Source of the DNA: Pseudomonadota bacterium
GTDB lineage: Bacteria; Pseudomonadota; Alphaproteobacteria; Rhizobiales; Beijerinckiaceae
Assembly: GCA_023386155.1 (NCBI GenBank)
Contig: JAEWKH010000113.1
Coordinates: 1 to 9,378 of the forward strand
Direction: 5' to 3'
Length of the DNA: 9,378 nt
The position numbers were made by a program, and so were the translations under genes. Below the pieces are notes generated by a model. That model did not search any database, had not been told where the DNA came from, and saw only the letters and a list, made by a program, of their open reading frames with translations. Below are positions 1-6,346 of the stretch, piece by piece. Numbering within the stretch: position 1 is the first letter of the stretch; every line of letters begins with the position of its first letter.

Positions 1-15
1 CCAGAGGAGAAGTCG

Positions 16-681
16 ATGGCTTATGAAGGTATTCTATCGCGTGTCGGTCGTCTGGTCGCAGGCCTTGCCCATGCGGCCGTTGACAAGGCCGAACAGAAGG
101 ACCCCGTCGCCCTGGTCGAGCAGGCGATCAGGGAGATCGATCGTGAAGCGGAGGAAGCCCGCGCGGCTCTCGGGAAGCATACGGCCGAAAAGCATCGCCT
201 CGAAAGCCGCACCCGCGAGCTGGATGCGGAATTGCTCGCCCTCGCAGGCAAGATCGCGACGGCTCTTCAGCAGGGACGCGAAGATCTCGCCAAGGCCGGG
301 ATCGAACGGCAGATCGATATCGAGGCGCAGATCGCCGCTCTTCAGGTCGCCATAACCGATGCAAATGAGAGGATCGAGGAGGCTCAAGGGGCCGTTCAGG
401 CCGTCATCGCAGCCCGTCGCGAGGGCGAGGCGCGGCTTGCGGAATTGAAGCGCTCTGTGGCCCGCGAACAGGCAGCGTCACCCCCGGACATCGGTTCTGC
501 CCGCACGCTGTCCGCAGCCGACAAGGCCCTGCGCTCCCTGGAATCGATTTCACGCGTGACCGGCGTTCCCTCCTCGGGCGGGCATCCCCATGCCGCACAG
601 ATGAACGAGCTGGAGCGCCTGCACCGGGACAGGACCGTCGAGGAGCGTCTCGCCGCCTTCAAGGCCAAGAGCCAGGACTGA
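16..681 (+). CDS. PspA/IM30 (ESCRT-III-like) family protein
   Basis: A 221-residue protein of the PspA/IM30 (phage-shock/Vipp1) family, peripheral inner-membrane proteins that bind stressed lipid and form helical assemblies. What is seen: a short amphipathic-looking N-terminus (residues 1-22, GILSRVGRLVAGLAHAAV), then almost continuous charged helix/coiled coil from about 28 to 152. The family-typical stretch GREDLAKAGIERQ lies at 88-99. After a Pro/Ser break (about 155-165) a last helical segment ends at the C-terminus. Length matches the family (about 220-230 aa). The start is fixed by a strong SD (AGAGGAGAAG) just upstream of ATG. It is first in an operon with the YqiJ-like (12 bp gap) and flotillin genes, so I infer a membrane-repair or microdomain role alongside flotillin. 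No PspF/PspBC partner genes are visible, so it is probably a paralogue outside the classical psp operon. The promoter lies outside the window. Confidence 0.87.
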   Translation: MAYEGILSRVGRLVAGLAHAAVDKAEQKDPVALVEQAIREIDREAEEARAALGKHTAEKHRLESRTRELDAELLALAGKIATALQQGREDLAKAGIERQIDIEAQIAALQVAITDANERIEEAQGAVQAVIAARREGEARLAELKRSVAREQAASPPDIGSARTLSAADKALRSLESISRVTGVPSSGGHPHAAQMNELERLHRDRTVEERLAAFKAKSQD

Positions 682-693
682 CCGGAGCCCTCG

Positions 694-1350
694 ATGGATG
701 CCCTCCTTTCCGCCAGCTACCAGCCCTTTACGATTGCCGGTCTCGTCATGGCAGGCCTCGTGGCAATCGAGACCGCCTCGCTGGTCGCCGGCTTCTCCCT
801 CAGCCACTTCATCGACAAGAGCCTGGATCCGGAAGCGTTCAGCGGCTACCACGCCGATGCCGGCAACACGGGTGTCCTGGGCGGCCTGCTGGGCTGGGTC
901 AACGCCGGACGCGTCCCGTTCCTGATCTTCATCATCACGTGGCTCGCGGCCTTTGCAGCTGCGGGATTCATGATCCAGACGCTCGCCATGAGCATCGTGG
1001 CCGCCCTGCCCGTTCCGGTTGCCGGCCTCGCGGCGTTCTTCCTTGCCGCTCCGGTGACGCGCGCCACGACACGCCTCGTCTCTCATCTCGTGCCGCGCGA
1101 TGAAACCTACGCGGTGTCCAATGACGACCTTGTCGGCCGCGTTGCGGAAGTGACGCTGGGCCCGCTCGATCGAGGTCCGGCCGGACGCGTCAAGGTTCGA
1201 GATGCTTACGGGAACTGGCACTTTCCCCTGGCCAAAGCAGCCGAAGGCCACGAGCCGATTCCGGTCGGCACACCGGTGCTTCTGGTCGACATGAGCGGCC
1301 CGGTCTTCATGGCCGTTCCAGCCCCCGAAGAACTCAAGACAATCAACTGA
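694..1350 (+). CDS. yqiJ: YqiJ-family inner-membrane protein with C-terminal OB-fold
   Basis: A 218-residue membrane protein resembling E. coli YqiJ, the usual partner encoded next to flotillin YqiK; it is functionally analogous to NfeD proteins paired with flotillins elsewhere. Hydrophobic segments are seen at about 12-38, 73-99 and 105-122. A soluble C-terminal domain (about 142-205) is rich in beta-strand patterns (LVGRVAEVTLGPL, GRVKVRDAYGNWHFPLA, IPVGTPVLLVDM), as expected for the OB-fold of this family. Glycines and the DAYG turn sit where OB-fold loops would be. The start at 694 is supported by GGAG 8 nt upstream. The gene begins 12 bp after the PspA-like stop and ends 23 bp before the flotillin start, so all three are likely co-transcribed. 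The biochemical role is unknown; the family assignment is confident and the NfeD analogy is inference. Confidence 0.85.
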   Translation: MDALLSASYQPFTIAGLVMAGLVAIETASLVAGFSLSHFIDKSLDPEAFSGYHADAGNTGVLGGLLGWVNAGRVPFLIFIITWLAAFAAAGFMIQTLAMSIVAALPVPVAGLAAFFLAAPVTRATTRLVSHLVPRDETYAVSNDDLVGRVAEVTLGPLDRGPAGRVKVRDAYGNWHFPLAKAAEGHEPIPVGTPVLLVDMSGPVFMAVPAPEELKTIN

Positions 1351-1373
1351 AGCAGATCTCCTGGAGAACTCCC

Positions 1374-3092
1374 ATGCTCAATGGCATCATCATCCCGGTC
1401 GCTCTCAGCCTCATTGCCATCGTCGGCATCGGCATCGTGGTCGGCATTCTCTACAAGCGCTCGACGCGCGATCAGGCCTATGTCCGCACAGGGCTCGGCG
1501 GCAAGAAGGTGGTTCTTGACGGCGGCTCCGTCGTTCTTCCGGTCTTTCACTCCATCGCATGGGTGAACCTCAATACGCTTCGCCTCGAAGTTCGGCGCGG
1601 CGAAGGTGACGCGCTCATCACCAGGGATCGCATGCGTGTCGATATCGGAGCCGAGTTCTATGTACGCGTCCGTCCGGAAGCCGACTCGATTGCCCTTGCG
1701 GCCCAGACCCTCGGCGACCGGACCAACAATGCCGACGCATTGCGTCAGCTGATCGAGGCGAAATTCGTAGACGCGCTCCGCTCGGTGGCCGCGACGATGT
1801 CGTTGAACGATCTCCAGGAGAAGCGCACCGAATTCGTCAAGGCCGTGCAGGAGACGGTCGCGGCGGATCTCACGTCCAATGGTCTCGAACTCGAGAGCGT
1901 CTCGCTGACGCGCCTCGACCAGACCGATATCAAGCACTTCAACCCGAACAACAGCTTCGATGCGGAAGGACTGGCAACGCTCACGAAGATCACCGAGCAG
2001 CGCAAGAAGGAGCGCAACGAGGTGGTGCGGGATACGGAAGTCGCCATCGCGGAGAAGGACCGTGAGGCTCTTCAGCGCAAGCTCGAGATCGACCGTGCCT
2101 CGAAGGAGGCTGAGCTGACCCAGCAGCGCGATATCGCCAATGCCACGTCGAAGACCCGCGCCGAGCAGGCGGAGAAAGAAGCCGCGGCGCGCCAATCGGA
2201 GGAAACGGCGAGGATTGCTTCCGAACTTGCCATTGCCGAACGCGAGGCAGAAGCCAAGCGCATCAAGGAGAATGCCAACATTGCAGCAAGCCGCGCCGTT
2301 CAGCAGTCGGAGCTGGAAGCCAAGCGCGATCTGCAGATCGTCGCGCAGGAAAGTTCCATCGCCGTCGCCAACAAGAGCCGCGAGGAGTCCGAGGCCAAGG
2401 CTGCGGCCAAGGAAGCGGAAGCTCTCGCCGTCGCCGCGGACGAAAAGGTCGCAACGGCGAGAGAGGTCGAGATTGCGGAGCGCCAAAGGCGCATTGCGGT
2501 GATCGCCGCGAAGCAGGAGGCCGAAACGGAGGCGACGAACGTAACCGTCTCCGCGCAGGCCGATAAGGATGCGGCCGAGAACAGGGCTCAGGCCATCAAG
2601 ACGATCGCGCTCGCCAATGCGGAGGCCGCCAAGATCGAAGCGGCGGGCATCCGCGAAAAGGGCGCAGCCCAGGCCGAGGCGGAGGCGGCCATGACGGAGG
2701 CCCGCAACAAGCTGTCCCCCGCCCTCATCGAGTTCGAGCTCACCCGCGAGCGCATCCGCATCATCCCATCGGCCCTGGCCGAGGCCGTGAAGCCCATCGA
2801 GAAGATCAAGGACATCCGGATCTTCGACACGGGCGGCCTGGTCAACGGCAAGGGGAGTTCCGAGGGGGCGGGAGTGGGTCTTGGCGACGGCCTCGCCGGA
2901 CAGCTCCTGTCGCTCCAGGCCAACAAGCCTATCCTGAACAGCATTCTCGCCGAAGCCGGATTTTCCGGTGGCAGCAATGCTCTCGACACGCTCCTCGGTT
3001 CGGTGACGGAGAAAGGGCCCAGCAAGGTTGAGGGTGGAGTCAACGGTGCCGGTCGAACGGCCGTACCGAACGAACCGGGCCAATCCATGTAA
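1374..3092 (+). CDS. yqiK: Flotillin family protein (YqiK-like, SPFH domain)
   Basis: A 572-residue flotillin, a scaffold of detergent-resistant membrane microdomains. Seen in the sequence: one N-terminal membrane segment (about 5-27, IIIPVALSLIAIVGIGIVVG); an SPFH/band-7 domain (about 30-205) containing a GGSVVLPVFHSIAWVNLNT stretch typical of the family; then an exceptionally long, Ala/Glu/Lys-rich coiled coil (about 205-445) with recurring EA-rich heptads. A Flot-type C-terminal region follows (ALAEAVKPIEKIKDIRIFD near 465-483), then a Gly/Ser-rich tail (about 484-572). Length is close to E. coli YqiK (about 550 aa). ATG is preceded by TGGAGAACTCCC, giving a good SD. It is last in the operon after the PspA-like and YqiJ-like genes. 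A large open frame on the opposite strand (3083-1206) is a by-product of third-position GC bias. Function in this organism is inferred from family membership only. Confidence 0.92.
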   Translation: MLNGIIIPVALSLIAIVGIGIVVGILYKRSTRDQAYVRTGLGGKKVVLDGGSVVLPVFHSIAWVNLNTLRLEVRRGEGDALITRDRMRVDIGAEFYVRVRPEADSIALAAQTLGDRTNNADALRQLIEAKFVDALRSVAATMSLNDLQEKRTEFVKAVQETVAADLTSNGLELESVSLTRLDQTDIKHFNPNNSFDAEGLATLTKITEQRKKERNEVVRDTEVAIAEKDREALQRKLEIDRASKEAELTQQRDIANATSKTRAEQAEKEAAARQSEETARIASELAIAEREAEAKRIKENANIAASRAVQQSELEAKRDLQIVAQESSIAVANKSREESEAKAAAKEAEALAVAADEKVATAREVEIAERQRRIAVIAAKQEAETEATNVTVSAQADKDAAENRAQAIKTIALANAEAAKIEAAGIREKGAAQAEAEAAMTEARNKLSPALIEFELTRERIRIIPSALAEAVKPIEKIKDIRIFDTGGLVNGKGSSEGAGVGLGDGLAGQLLSLQANKPILNSILAEAGFSGGSNALDTLLGSVTEKGPSKVEGGVNGAGRTAVPNEPGQSM

Positions 3093-3100
3093 GCCACATC

Positions 3101-3134
3101 CTCAGGGCCGTCGTTGCGTCGACGGCGGCCCGAG
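3101..3134 (+). terminator. GC-rich hairpin after the flotillin operon
   Basis: An inverted repeat starts 8 bp after the flotillin stop: GGGCC (3105-3109) plus GTCG (3110-3113) pair with CGAC (3120-3123) and GGCCC (3127-3131). There is a 6-nt loop and a 3-nt bulge (GGC) on the right arm, and an outer CTC/GAG clamp with one bulged A. There is no U-run after it, so it may be a weak or Rho-assisted terminator or a 3'-end stabiliser. The remaining bases up to the collagen-like gene at 3296 show no convincing promoter. Confidence 0.4.
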
Positions 3135-3295
3135 AGCGATTTCGTCCATCTGTCCGATAGACTCAATCCATCGGCACTGGCCATCACAGCTGGACCTTTC
3201 GACGCCAGGTGTCATTCGCGGTACCCTTCCGGGTGAATTGACGCTTCAGCCTTCTTCGGGCGACGCTTCGTGCCTTACGATGTGGGAAGAGCACG

Positions 3296-4383
3296 ATGCT
3301 CAAGCGTCTGTTAGCCGGTTCCATCCTGATCGCCTGCGGCACGCCTGCCATGGCCGACATCCTCATCGATCAGGCCATGATCACCGCAGGCGAGCTGCGC
3401 GTCGTCGGCCGGTTGAGCAAGCCCCGGCAGGTGTCGGTCTTCCTCGACGAACGGTTCGAGGCGAAGTCCGAGGCCAATGGCCGGTTCACCTTCCGGATCG
3501 CCTATCATCCCGCGTCCTGCATCGTGAACCTTCAGGCGGAGAACGAGCAGCGTCAGGCGGTTGTCGGGTTCTGCGGGCAGCGCGGTCCGGAAGGAGCCGG
3601 CACCGCGCCGCAATCCGCAGCAATCGACCCCGTCCAGCCCGGACCGGCCGGCCCTCCCGGCCCGCAGGGCGAGCCCGGCAAGGACGGCGCACCCGGACCC
3701 AAGGGCGATCCGGGGCCGGAGGGGCCTCCCGGGCCGCGCGGAGAGCAAGGCCCGGTCGGTCCGCAGGGTCCCGCAGGACCTCCGGGACAACCCGGGAATG
3801 CGGAAGCACGAGCTGTTCCTGACGGGCAGCCGGGACCGGCTGGACCCGTCGGGCCCGAAGGCCCGGTCGGCCCTCCCGGTCCCCAGGGACCGCAGGGGCT
3901 TGCGGGCCACCAGGGGCCGCAGGGGCCTCAGGGCGTTCCGGGGCCGCGCGGAGAGCCCGGACCGGCCGGGCCGCCCGGTCCATGGGACCACCCGGCGCCG
4001 TGGGAGCGGTGGGGGCCATCGGTCCGGCAGGGCCGGCCGGCCCTCCAGGCCCGCAGGGTGTCGCCGGAGAGATCGGTCCCATCGGACCGCCTGGCCCCAT
4101 CGGTCCCATCGGCCCGGCCGGCCTCACGGGCCCGGTCGGATCGCCCGGCCCTGCGGGACCGGAGGGCAAGGCAGGACCGGCAGGGACGATCCTGCGCGTC
4201 CTGGTGCAGGAATGTGCATCCCAGGGGCGATGCGTGGCGCGCTGCGGCGAGGATGAGTATCCCGTCAACGGCACCTGCAACCGGGGCGACCGTTTCGACA
4301 TGGATGAAACAGGCGTCTACTGCTTCTCCACGGGCGACGGCGCAAAGGGCATGATGGCGCGCGCGATCTGCGCGAGGAAATAG
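3296..4383 (+). pseudogene. Secreted collagen-like (Gly-X-Y) protein, interrupted by a one-base frameshift
   Basis: Two overlapping frames together make one 362-residue protein. Frame A starts at ATG 3296 (SD GGGAAGAG): an N-terminal signal peptide with AMA/DI cleavage after residue 20, then a small beta-like domain (about 21-95) with Cys75 and Cys93, then Gly-X-Y triplets from residue 116. The triplets are broken once at 168-176 (NAEARAVPD) and resume at 177. At residue 229 the frame leaves the collagen pattern (GPW, then non-repetitive) and runs to a stop at 4352-4354. Frame B from 3982 (MGPPGAVGAVG) continues the triplets without a break to about residue 297 and ends in a 65-residue domain with six Cys (three possible disulfides), stopping at 4381-4383. 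Adding one C after GGTCC at 3976-3981 (giving GGT CCC ATG GGA) restores a single frame. Bacterial collagen-like proteins form secreted or surface triple helices. The signal region also has a lipobox-like LIAC at 11-14. The break could be a real mutation or a sequencing error; no classical slippery heptamer is visible. Confidence 0.82.
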
Positions 4384-4401
4384 TCGGATCGGGAGGAAGG
4401 C

Positions 4402-4821
4402 TTACCGGGCCGCGTGGCTGTCCTTGCGGGCCTGTATCGCAGTGCCGCCCACGAGGCGTGGAGCGAAGGCGCCGCTGCGCGGATGCGGGACCCAGGTGCT
4501 GTCGGACGACGACACGAGCCTGAGCGCCCCGAACCAGCGATGCCGGAAACGCGTCGCGGCTCTCAGGTCGTCGAAGCCGACCAGGCCCCACTCGTCGAGC
4601 AGATGGTAGAAGTCCCAGGCGCTCCCCTGCCCATCGAGCCAATGGACGACCTCCTGGTTCAGGTCTCGCCCGCTCTCGTTCCAGACACGCCAGTCATTGA
4701 CCATGAAGACGTAGGGCCAGAGCTTCGAATAGGCGTCGATGCCGTAGCGGGCCGAGGAGGCCATCTCCTCATCGCGCCATGTTTCGTCAATGGCCTTCTT
4801 GAGTTCGTCCAGGTCCGTCAT
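4402..4821 (-). CDS. Unknown Trp-rich protein (139 aa)
   Basis: I do not recognise this family. The 139-residue product has an acidic N-terminal helix (TDLDELKKAIDETWRDEEM, 2-20) and an aromatic central block (about 31-100: YSKLWPYVFMVNDW, WLDGQGSAWDFYHLLDEWGL, FRHRWFGALRLV). A more polar basic tail follows. Nine Trp occur in 139 residues (15, 35, 44, 47, 61, 69, 78, 96, 110), which is unusual and argues for a folded protein rather than a chance frame. There is no signal peptide or membrane helix. The ATG at 4819-4821 has only a weak purine stretch (GAGACC) upstream. It converges on the collagen-like gene with 18 bp between the stops. An overlapping plus-strand open frame (4414-4881) has poorer composition and no SD, so I prefer the minus strand. 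Expression probably starts in the AT-rich gap upstream. Confidence 0.66.
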   Translation of the reverse strand: MTDLDELKKAIDETWRDEEMASSARYGIDAYSKLWPYVFMVNDWRVWNESGRDLNQEVVHWLDGQGSAWDFYHLLDEWGLVGFDDLRAATRFRHRWFGALRLVSSSDSTWVPHPRSGAFAPRLVGGTAIQARKDSHAAR

Positions 4822-5155
4822 CGCTCAGGTCTCGAATCGCATTACCCACGCAACGGGAATGTGTTACAAAGTTCACAATAGCACATGGTTGTACTCCATG
4901 AGTAGTAAAAAATATACTTAAGAATGTCATTCGGCCCTTATGACCACTTGATAAACAAAACAGGCAGGTCCTCCACCTGAAAGCGGACCGAAATCAGTCC
5001 CTGGAAATGATCCTAAGGCTTTCACCCCCTCGAAAGCGGTATCGGCATGAGCGATATCAACCGGTTGCCTGTGTTCTAATGAGGTACTCCTTTAGAGCAA
5101 GGGAACGAATGCCTCTCCAATTACCTATCTGGTTAACAGCCACAGGGAGACTTGC
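4822..5155. other. AT-rich non-coding gap
   Basis: This 334-bp gap separates the divergently oriented genes at 4402-4821 (-) and 5156-5380 (+), so it should carry promoters for both. About 4855-4985 is clearly poorer in GC than the flanks, with an A6 run and ATATACTTAAG near 4907-4922. A short palindrome, CATGG (4884-4888) and CCATG (4896-4900) with a 7-nt spacer, lies inside it. I could not pick a -35/-10 pair with confidence on either strand. Open frames that cross the gap (from 5007 on the + strand and 5057-5305 on the - strand) overlap the better-supported gene at 5156 and look like chance. Confidence 0.5.
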
Positions 5156-5380
5156 ATGTCCCCAGATCAGGTCGAGCGCGTCGCGAAGGCGTTCTACGCC
5201 GCCGAATATTCCGATTGCTGGGACGACGCTCCCGAGATTGTGCAGAACCGATTCAGGGAGATGGCGCGCACGGCGATCTCTCTGCTGCACGAGCAGATCT
5301 CTCATTGCCGCTTATCCCTCACGCTGATGAGCGCTTCGGAATGTCCTCACGGGAAAGAGGCCACTCGACTCTCATCCTGA
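5156..5380 (+). CDS. Small hypothetical protein (74 aa)
   Basis: An unrecognised small soluble protein. Residues 1-47 (MSPDQVERVAKAFYAAEYSD, then CWDDAPEIVQNRFREMARTA, then ISLLHEQ) read as two amphipathic helices around a Trp-Asp-Asp turn. This resembles the short 'V-x-x-V-A-x-A ... R-x-M-A-R-x-A-I' proteins common in alphaproteobacteria and their phages, mostly of unknown function. The tail (48-74) carries three Cys in total with C21, C51 and C63, and looks less conserved. The start is well supported: CAGGGAGACTTGC precedes ATG. A short palindromic hairpin lies 10 bp after the stop. The resemblance to phage-associated small proteins is impression only. Confidence 0.6.
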   Translation: MSPDQVERVAKAFYAAEYSDCWDDAPEIVQNRFREMARTAISLLHEQISHCRLSLTLMSASECPHGKEATRLSS

Positions 5381-5389
5381 TCGCCCGCC

Positions 5390-5405
5390 GGGCGTGTGCA
5401 CGCCC
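5390..5405 (+). repeat. Short perfect inverted repeat after the 74-aa gene
   Basis: GGGCGT (5390-5395) and ACGCCC (5400-5405) form a perfect 6-bp stem with a GTGC loop, 10 bp after the stop codon at 5380. An overlapping alternative, GCCC/GGGC at 5383-5393, competes with it. No T-run follows, so it is at best a weak terminator or pause site between the 74-aa gene and the RTX gene. Confidence 0.3.
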
Positions 5406-5471
5406 CCGCAGGAGTCACGCTGCCTCATCCCTTTTGCGGCATTGTCCCGCCTCACGCGCCCGGCTAAAGCA

Positions 5472-5491
5472 CCCTATCCATTTATAGGGGG
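5472..5491 (+). promoter_or_regulatory. Hairpin overlapping the RTX gene ribosome-binding site
   Basis: CCCTAT (5472-5477) pairs perfectly with ATAGGG (5484-5489) around the 6-nt loop CCATTT. The SD sequence AGGGGG (5486-5491), five bases before the ATG at 5497, sits largely in the 3' arm. The stem would therefore hide the SD when folded, as in simple RNA thermometers or other translational gates. The pairing is seen directly; a regulatory role is inference. Confidence 0.42.
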
Positions 5492-5496
5492 CAACA

Positions 5497-6264
5497 ATGG
5501 CGACACTCACGTGGAACGACTCGGCCGGGTTCAATCTCGCCGATCTCAACCTGAGCTATCTGGCCTATGGGATCGACTACACTCAGGCCTCGTCCCGCTT
5601 CGTGGTCAAATACAATTACAGCGGCTCCAGCCGCGATGAATTCCGGGGCTCCGGCTTCACGTACAATGCCGACGGCATCCCGACGGGCGGCACCGTCACC
5701 AGCTACGCATCCTACGATGCCGGGAAGAAGGTCGGCTCGCTCAGCGGCACGTCGATCGCCGTGACGAGCCTCGTGAAGGCCGCCCTGACGGGCTCGGTCT
5801 CGGATGACCGCAAGGTTTTCAAATCACTCCTTGCCGGGAACGACAAGATCACGGGCGGAAGCGGCGACGACAAGCTGGAAGGCTTCGGCGGAAACGACGT
5901 GCTGTATGGCCGCCAGGGAGCCGACAAGCTCTATGGCGGCGCCGGTGCCGACACGTTCACGTTCAAGTCCGTCAGGGACAGCACCGTCGATGCGGACGGG
6001 CGCGACACGATCCAGGATTTCTCGGCCTCGCAGAAGGACAGGATCGACCTGCGCTCCATCGACGCCAACATGAAGGCCGGCGGCAACCAGGCCTTCAGCT
6101 TCATCGGCAAGAACGGCTTCCACAACAAGGCCGGCGAGCTGCGCTACGAGAAGTATGGCAGCGGCGTCCTGGTCAGCGGCGATGTCGACGGCGACGGCAG
6201 CGCGGACTTCTCGATCCACGTGAAGGGCCTGTCGAGCCTCTCGAAGGGATACTTCATTCTCTGA
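5497..6264 (+). CDS. RTX-type calcium-binding protein (serralysin-like C-terminus)
   Basis: A 255-residue protein with hemolysin-type calcium-binding repeats, a class usually exported unfolded by type I secretion through a C-terminal signal and folded by extracellular Ca2+. Residues 1-105 form an N-terminal region of unknown function; the stretch GSGFTYNADGIPTGGTVTS (51-69) is a motif I associate with alphaproteobacterial RTX proteins. Glycine-rich nonapeptides follow at about 113-151 (GNDKITGGSGDD, GGNDVLYGRQGADKLYGGAGAD). A serralysin-C-like tail (152-255) contains DTIQDFSASQKDRIDL (170-185) and GDVDGDGSADFSI (228-240). The hydrophobic end (YFIL) fits a type I secretion signal. No catalytic protease motif (HExxH) is present, so it is not a protease. 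No ABC/MFP/TolC-type genes lie nearby. The ATG has an SD (AGGGGG) placed inside a small hairpin. Confidence 0.88.
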   Translation: MATLTWNDSAGFNLADLNLSYLAYGIDYTQASSRFVVKYNYSGSSRDEFRGSGFTYNADGIPTGGTVTSYASYDAGKKVGSLSGTSIAVTSLVKAALTGSVSDDRKVFKSLLAGNDKITGGSGDDKLEGFGGNDVLYGRQGADKLYGGAGADTFTFKSVRDSTVDADGRDTIQDFSASQKDRIDLRSIDANMKAGGNQAFSFIGKNGFHNKAGELRYEKYGSGVLVSGDVDGDGSADFSIHVKGLSSLSKGYFIL

Positions 6265-6279
6265 CCCGGCACGCGCCGA

Positions 6280-6298
6280 GCCGAACGGATCGTTCGGC
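6280..6298. repeat. Perfect inverted repeat after the RTX gene
   Basis: GCCGAACG (6280-6287) and CGTTCGGC (6291-6298) form an 8-bp perfect stem with a 3-nt spacer, 15 bp after the RTX stop. It stands directly before a second hairpin (6309-6335). It may assist termination or protect the 3' end; no T-run follows on either side. Confidence 0.4.
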
Positions 6299-6308
6299 GA
6301 TCTCCCGC

Positions 6309-6335
6309 AAAGGGCAACCTGACAGGCTGCCCTTT
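6309..6335. terminator. Bidirectional intrinsic terminator between convergent genes
   Basis: AAAGGGCA (6309-6316) pairs with TGCCCTTT (6328-6335); after one A/C mismatch the stem continues as CCT/AGG around a GAC loop. The A3 and T3 flanks give a short U-run in both directions. Its position 45 bp after the RTX stop and 12 bp past the stop of the convergent gene at 6347-7603 suits a shared terminator. Confidence 0.65.
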
Positions 6336-6346
6336 CCTGCGCAGGC

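Noticed and set aside
550..1251. A 233-codon antisense frame across the PspA-like and YqiJ-like genes
   Set aside because: It crosses the junction of two well-supported genes and its His/Arg/Gly-rich composition is typical of a shadow frame.
1206..3083. A 625-codon open frame antisense to the flotillin gene
   Set aside because: It mirrors a strongly supported flotillin gene, has no SD or recognisable domain, and long antisense frames are expected opposite GC-rich Ala/Glu-rich genes.
3970..3995. Programmed -1 ribosomal frameshift as the explanation of the collagen-like gene break
   Set aside because: No X_XXY_YYZ slippery heptamer in the right phase and no clear downstream stimulatory structure; a single missing C explains it more simply.
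3640..4190. The GC-rich repeat tract as a CRISPR or tandem DNA repeat array
   Set aside because: The periodicity is codon-level Gly-X-Y with varied bases, not near-identical DNA repeats with spacers.
3486..4301. Pro/Ala/Arg-rich frames on both strands within the collagen-like gene
   Set aside because: They are out-of-frame readings of the GC-rich Gly-X-Y repeat; the repeat itself produces Pro/Arg/Ala runs in every frame.
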